A stretch of 64,000 nucleotides of DNA from Excoecaria cochinchinensis (Eukaryota > Streptophyta > Magnoliopsida > Malpighiales > Euphorbiaceae): contig CANTUQ010000344.1 in assembly GCA_947683425.1 (NCBI GenBank), forward strand, positions 18,428 through 82,427, given 5' to 3'. The notes under the pieces are model-generated. The model was not told the origin of the DNA. It was given only the letters and a program-made list of their open reading frames with translations, and searched no databases. Positions 58,851 to 64,000 of the stretch are shown one piece after another (the first letter of the stretch is position 1; each line of letters starts with the position of its first letter). Made by a program: the position numbers and the translations under genes.

Positions 58851-59960
58851 TGATTTTTCGATTTTGGTGATTTTACCTAGTTGTACCCCTAGTGAAATCC
58901 GTAAAAATTCGTCGGATTCCGACGATCCCAATTCTTGATGAGTTGTGACCGGCAAGCATCCAGTAGCTATTCCAATCGACTTTTCCTAAATTATTTGACT
59001 CGGATCAAAAATTTCACCACTTTTTACGATTTCTCGATTTTGGTGATTTTTCCTAGTGGTACCCCTAGGGAAATCCGTAAAAATTCCGACGCAGCCAATT
59101 CTCGATGCGTTGTGACCGGAAAGCTTCCAGTAGCTATTCCAATCGAGTTTTCCTTAATTATTGGACTCTGATAAAAAATTTCACCACTTTTTACGATTTC
59201 TCGATTTTGGTGATTTTACATGGTGGTACCCCTAGGGAAATCCGTAAAAATTCCGACGAAGCCAATTCTTGATGCGTTGTGAACGACAAGCTTCCAGTAG
59301 CTATTCCAATCGAGTTTTCGTTAATTAATGGACGCGGATCAAAAATTTGACCACTTTTTACGATTTCTCGATTTTGATGATTTTCCCTAGTGGTACCCCT
59401 AGGAAATCCGTAAAAATTCCGACGAATCCAATTCTCGATGCGTTATGACCGGCAAGCTTCCTCTAACTATTCCAATCGATTTTTCCTGAATTATTGGACT
59501 CGGATCCAAAATTTCACCACTTTTTACGATTTGTCGATTTTTCTTATTTTCCCTAGTGTTACCCCTATGGAAATCCGTAAAAATTCGTCGGAATTCGACG
59601 AAGCCAATTCTCGATGCGTTGTGACCGGCAAGCTTCCAGTATCTATTCCAATCGAGTTTTCCTGAATTATTGGACTCGGATAAAACATTTCACCACTTTT
59701 TATGATTTCTCGATTTTGGTGATTTTACTTAGTTGTACCCCTAGTGAAATCCGTAAAAATTCGTCGGATTTCGACGATCCCAATTCTTGATGAGTTGTGA
59801 CCGGCAAGCATCCAGTAGCTATTCCAATCGACTTTTCCTGAATTATTTGACTCGCATCAAAAATTTGACCACTTTTTATGATTTCTCGATTTTAGTGATT
59901 TTCCCTAGTGGTACCACTAGGGAATCCGTAAAAACTCGTCGAATTCCGACGAAACCAATT
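58850..59960 (-). repeat. 852-bp offset duplication
   Basis: TTTTAC(C/T)TAGTTGTACCCC with CTAGTGAAATCC, then GACGATCCCAATTCTTG, GATGAGTTGTGACC, GCAAGCATCCAG and CCAATCGACTTTTCC, occurs near 58.87-58.99 and 59.72-59.84 kb, 852 bp apart (about five monomers). Confidence 0.83.
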
Positions 59961-60584
59961 CTCGATGCTTTGTGACCGGCAAACTTCAGTAGCTATTCCA
60001 ATCGAGTTTTCCTGAATTATTGGACTCGGATCAAAAATTTCACCACTTTTTATGATTTCTCGATTTTTTTGATTTTCCCTAGTGGTTCTCCAAGGGAAAT
60101 CCGTAAAAATTCCGACGAAGCCAATTCTCGATGCGTTTTGACCGGTAAGTTTCAAGTAGCTATTCCGATCGAGTGTTCCTGAATTATTGGACTCGGATCC
60201 AAAATTTCACAATTTTTTAGGATTTCTCGATTTTGGTGATTTTCCCTAGAGACACCCCTAGGAAAATCCGTAAAAATTCGTACGCAGCCAATTCTCGATG
60301 CGTTGTGACCGGAAAGCTTCAAGTAGCTATTCCAATCGAGTTTTCCTAAATTATCTGACTCGGATCCAAAATTTCACCACTTTTTACGATTTCTCGATTT
60401 TGGTGATTTTCCCTAGTGGTACTCCTAGGGAAATCCGTAAAAATTCCGACGATTCCAATTCTCGATGCGTTGTGACCGGCAAGCTTCCAGTAGCTATTCA
60501 AATCGAGTTTTACTTAATTATTGGACTCGGATAAAAAATTTTACCACTTTTTACGATTTCTCAATTTTAGTGATTTTCCCTAGT

Positions 60585-60751
60585 GGTACCCCTAGAGAAA
60601 TCCGTAAAAATTCCGACGAAACCAATTCTCGATGCGTTGTGACCGGCAAGCTTCCAGTAGCTATTCCAATCGAGTTTTCCTGAATTATTGCACTCGGATC
60701 AAAAATTTCACCACTTTTTATGATTTCTCGATTTTTGTGATTTTCCTTAGT
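60585..60751 (-). repeat. Reference short monomer, 167 bp, right array
   Basis: Core-to-core distance from GGTACC at 60,585 to 60,752. The dyad is reduced to ATTCCGACGAA by the same 9-bp loss as in the left array, showing that both length classes exist on both sides of the inversion. Confidence 0.93.
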
Positions 60752-61250
60752 GGTACCCGAAGGAAAATACGTAAAAATTCCGACGAAGCCAATTCTCGAT
60801 GCGTTGTGACCGGCAAGCTTCCAGTAGCTATTCCAATCGAGTTTTCCTGAATTATTGGACTTAGATCAAAAATTTCACCACTTTTTATGATTTCTCGATT
60901 TTGTGATTTTCCCTAGTGGTACCCCTAGGAAAATCCGTAAAAATTCGTTCGAAGCCAATTCTCGATGCGTTTTTACCGGTAAGCTTCCAGTAGCTATTCC
61001 AATCGAGTTTTCCTGAATTATTGGACTCGGATCAAAAATTTCACCACTTTTTACGATTTCTCGATTTTGGTGATTTTCCCTAGTGGTACCCCTAGGAAAA
61101 TCCGTAAAAATTCGTCGGATTCCGACGAAGCCAATTCTTAAGGCGTTGTGACCGGCAAGATTTCAGTAGCTATTCAAATCGAGTTTTCCTGAATTATTGG
61201 ACTCGGATCCAAAATTTCAACACTTTTTACGATTTCACGATTTTTGTGAT

Positions 61251-61273
61251 TTTCCCTTGTACCCCGAGGGAAA
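61251..61273 (-). repeat. Broken GGTACC core
   Basis: TTTCCCTTGTACCCCGAGGG lacks about four bases, so GGTACC becomes TGTACC. The dyad is much reduced. Confidence 0.82.
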
Positions 61274-62439
61274 TCCGTAAAAATTCGTCGGATTTCGACG
61301 AAGCCAATTCTCGATGACTTGTGACCGGCAAGCTTCCAGTAGCTACTCCAATCGAGTTTTCCTGAATTATTGGACTCGGATCCAAAATTTCACAACTTTT
61401 TACGATTTCTCGATTTTGGTGATTATCCCTAGTGGTACCCCTAGGGAAATCTGTAAAAATTTCGACGAAGCCAATTCTCGATGCGTTGTGACCGGCAAGC
61501 TTCCAGTAGCTATTTCAATAGAGTTTTCCTTAACTATTGGACTTAGATAAAAAATTTCACCACTTTTTATGATTTCTTGACTTTGGTGATTTTCCCTTGT
61601 GGTGCCCCTAGGGAAATCTGTAAAAATTCGTCGGATTCCGACGAAGCCAATTCTCGATGCGTTGTGACCGAAAAGCTTCCAGTAGCTATTCCAATCGAGT
61701 TTTCCTGAATTTTTGGACTTGGATAAAAAATTTCACCACTTTTTACAATTTATCGATTTTGGCAATTTTCCCTATTGGTACCCCTAGGGAAATCCGTAAA
61801 AATTCCGACGATGCCAATTCTCGATGCGTTGTAACCGGCAAGCTTCCAGTATCTATTCCAATCGAGTTTTCCTTAATTATTGGACTCGGATCCAAAATTT
61901 CACCACTTTTTACGATTTCTCGATTTTGGTGATTTTTCCTAGTGGTACCCCTAGGGAAATCCGTAAAAATTCCGACGAAACCAATTCACGATGCGTTGTG
62001 ACTGGCGAGCTTCCAGTAGCTATTCAAATAGAGTTTTCCTTAATTATTGGACTCGTATAAAAAATTTCACCACTTTTTACGATTTCTCGATTTTGGTGAT
62101 TTTCCCTAGTGATACACCTAGGGAAATCCGTAAAAATTCCGACGAAACCAATTCTCGATGCGTTGTGACTGGCGAGCTTCCAGTAGCTATTGCAATCGAG
62201 TTTTCCTGAATTATTGGACTCGGATCAAAAATTTAACCACTTTTTATGATTTCTCGATTTTAGTGATTTTCCCTAGTGGTACCCCTAGGGAAATCCGTAA
62301 AAATTCCGACGAAACCAATTCTCTATGCATTTTGACCGGTAAGCTTCCAGTAGCTATTACAATCGAGGTTTCCTTAATTATTGGACTCGGATCCAAAATT
62401 TCGCCACTTTTTACGATTTCTCGATTTTGGTGATTTTTC

Positions 62440-64000
62440 CTAGTGGTACCCCTATGGAAATCCGTAAAAATTTCGACGAAGCGAATTCTCAATGTCTTGT
62501 GACCGGCAAGATTACAGTAGCTATTCCAATCGAGTTTTCCTTAATTATTGGAATCGGATCAAAAATTTCACCACTTTTTACGATTTCTCGATTTTGGTGA
62601 TTTTCCCTAGTGGTACCCGTAGGGAAATCCGTAAAAATTCGTCGGATTTCGAAGAAGCCAATTCTCGATGCGTTGTGACCGGAAAGCTTCCAGTAGCTAT
62701 TCCAATCTAGTTTTCCTTAATTATTGGACTCGGATCAAAATTTCACCACTTTTTACAATTTCTCGATTTTGGTGATTTTCCCTAGTGGTACCCCTAGGGA
62801 AATCCCTAAAAATTACGACGAAGGCAATTCTCGATGCGTTGTGACTGGCGAGCTTCCAGTAGCTATTCCAATCGAGTTTTCCTTAATTATTGGACTCGGA
62901 TCCAAAATTTCACCACTTTTTACGATTTCTCGATTTATGTGATTTTCCCTAGTGGTACCCCTAGGGAAATCCGTAAAAATTCCGACGAGACCAATTCTCG
63001 ATGCATTGTGACAGGCAAGCTTCCAGTAGCTATTCTAATCGAGTTTTTCTGAATTATTGGACTCAGTCTAAAATTTCACCAATTTTTACGATTTCTCGAT
63101 TTTGGTTATTTTCCCTAGTGGTACCCCTATGGAAATCCGTAAAAATTCCGACAAAATCAATTCTCGATGCGTTGTGACCGGCAAGCTTCTAGTAGCTATT
63201 CTAATCGAGTTTTCCTTAATTATTGGACTCGGATAAAAAATTTCACCACTTTTTACGATTTCTCGATTTTGGTGATTTTCCCTAGTGGTACCCCCTAGGA
63301 AAATCCGTAAAAATTCGTCGGATTCCGATGAAGCCAATTCTCGATGCGTTGTGACCGGCAAGCTTCCAGTAGCTATTCCAATCGAGTTTTCCTGAATTAT
63401 TAGACTCGGATACAAAATTTCACCACTTTTTACGATTTCTAGATTTTGGTGATTTTCCCTAGTGGTACCCCTAGGGAAATCTGTAAAAATTCTGACGAAG
63501 CCAATTCTCGATGCTTTGTGACTGGCGAGCATCCAGTAGCTATTCTAATCGAGTTTTCCTTAATTATTGGACTCGGATCCAAAATTTCACCACTTTTTAC
63601 GATTTCTCGATTTTGGTGATTTTTCCTAGTGGTACCTCTAGGGAAATCCGTAAAAATTCCGACGAAACCAATTCTCGATGCGTTGTGACGGGCAAGCTTC
63701 CACTAGCTATTCGAATCGAGTTTCCTGAATTATTGGACTCGGTTCAAAATTTCATCACTTTTTACGATTTCTCGATTTTGGTGATTTTCCCTAGTGGTAC
63801 CCCTAGGAAAATCCGTAAAAATTCCAACGAAGCCAATTGTCGATGCATTGCGACCGGCAAGCTTCCAGTAGCTATTCCAATCGAGTTTTCCTAAATTATT
63901 GGACTTGGATCCAAAATTTCACCACTTTTTACGATTTCTCGATTTTGGTGATTTTCCCTAGTGGTACCCCTAGCGACATCCGTAAAAATTCGACGTATTC
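62440..64000 (-). repeat. Final array interval to the window edge
   Basis: Mixed monomers continue to the last base, where a core (GGTACCCCTAGCG) and the start of the next unit are visible. No sign of an array edge. Confidence 0.85.

Larger units (their letters stand above)
60298..62440 (-). repeat. Run rich in short monomers
   Basis: Successive units at 60,298, 60,465 and 60,632, and at 61,657, 61,824, 61,991 and 62,158, are spaced exactly 167 bp. Several share GTGACTGGCGAGCTTCC (61,999 onward, 62,166, again near 62,842 and 63,519). Local homogenisation of the dyad-less form is the simplest reading. Confidence 0.8.
18045..64000 (-). repeat. Right satellite array (inverted orientation)
   Basis: The same monomer family as the left array, reverse-complemented for the remaining 46 kb, roughly 265 copies. 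On the plus strand each unit reads CTCGATTTTGGTGATTTTCC, then CTAGTGGTACCCCTAGGG, then AAATCCGTAAAAATTCGTCG, through AAGCTT and the TCCAATCGAGTTTTCC segment. No monomer in the reference orientation was seen right of the junction. The array continues past base 64,000, so its right edge is not in the window. It contains many short local multimers, listed separately, and no transposon or unique insertion. Confidence 0.97.

Noticed and set aside
199..63894. Hundreds of open reading frames of 60-155 codons on both strands
   Set aside because: They are the same monomer read in rotating frames. They overlap each other on both strands, have start and stop points fixed by the repeat phase, and their differences are scattered without codon-position bias that I can see.
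1..64000. CRISPR array
   Set aside because: The period is 167/176 bp and the whole unit is repeated; there are no short repeats separated by unique spacers and no cas genes.
1..64000. Telomeric or interstitial telomeric repeats, suggested by the CCCTAG and CTAGGG words
   Set aside because: The words occur once per arm of the palindrome in each monomer and never in tandem.
1..64000. Identification as Arabidopsis-type CEN180, Brassica CentBr, human alpha satellite or another named family
   Set aside because: The length class is similar but I recognise no matching sequence. A search of repeat databases would decide.
1..64000. Polymerase III boxes, tRNA or 5S rRNA derivation of the satellite
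   Set aside because: No cloverleaf, A/B box pair or recognisable rRNA segment was found in the monomer.
1..64000. LTR or MITE origin inferred from the dyads
   Set aside because: The dyads are internal to a simple tandem unit; no target-site duplications, terminal inverted repeats at unit ends or coding remnants are visible.

Overview
The whole window is one block of satellite DNA. I find no gene, transposon, RNA gene or unique sequence anywhere in the 64 kb. A monomer is repeated head-to-tail from the first to the last base, roughly 370 copies if 64,000 is divided by a mean near 173 bp. It comes in two exact lengths, about 176 bp (long) and 167 bp (short), which differ by one 9-bp deletion. 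Most monomers carry a KpnI core (GGTACC), a HindIII site (AAGCTT) and often a BamHI site (GGATCC), so their phase can be read by eye. The sequence is AT-rich but each monomer keeps many CpGs.

This is a eukaryotic centromere-type or pericentromeric satellite array. The monomer length (167 bp is the length of DNA in a chromatosome), the absence of interruptions and the nested higher-order repeats all fit. A plant is my first guess, but the sequence alone does not decide the kingdom and I do not recognise the family by name.

Layout. Positions 1 to about 18,044 hold the array in one orientation. At 18,029-18,060 the orientation flips once, exactly on a GGTACC-centred palindrome, and positions 18,045-64,000 hold the same monomer reverse-complemented. 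The left arm contains a 677-bp tetramer (0.8-2.3 and 7.2-9.0 kb), a 527-bp trimer (13.7-14.7 kb), hexamer-like spacing (15.0-17.1 kb) and several displaced copies. The right arm contains a 1,037-bp hexamer (20.3-22.5 kb), overlapping 1,390/1,892/1,380/853-bp copies (27.3-32.6 kb), 343-bp dimers (31.3-32.0 and 33.3-34.0 kb), a roughly 2-kb superperiod (37.5-44 kb) with an internal 502-bp trimer and 341-bp dimer, a 352-bp dimer (45.7-46.4 kb), a 527-bp trimer with further copies (49.85-57.4 kb), a 1,531-bp nine-monomer unit (51.5-54.4 kb) and a run of short monomers (60.3-62.4 kb).

Two dyads sit close together in each monomer. One is a 26-bp quasi-palindrome around GGTACC. The other is a 19-bp perfect dyad, TTCGTCGGAATCCGACGAA, present only in long monomers. 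Short monomers have lost one arm of it. The second dyad resembles the mammalian CENP-B box (12 of 17 positions, 7 of 9 essential ones), so the array mixes box-like and box-less monomers much as human alpha satellite does. That functional reading is inference.

The many open frames of 60-155 codons on both strands are by-products of the periodicity, not genes. Period and offset values come from measured positions of shared variants. No percent identities were computed.
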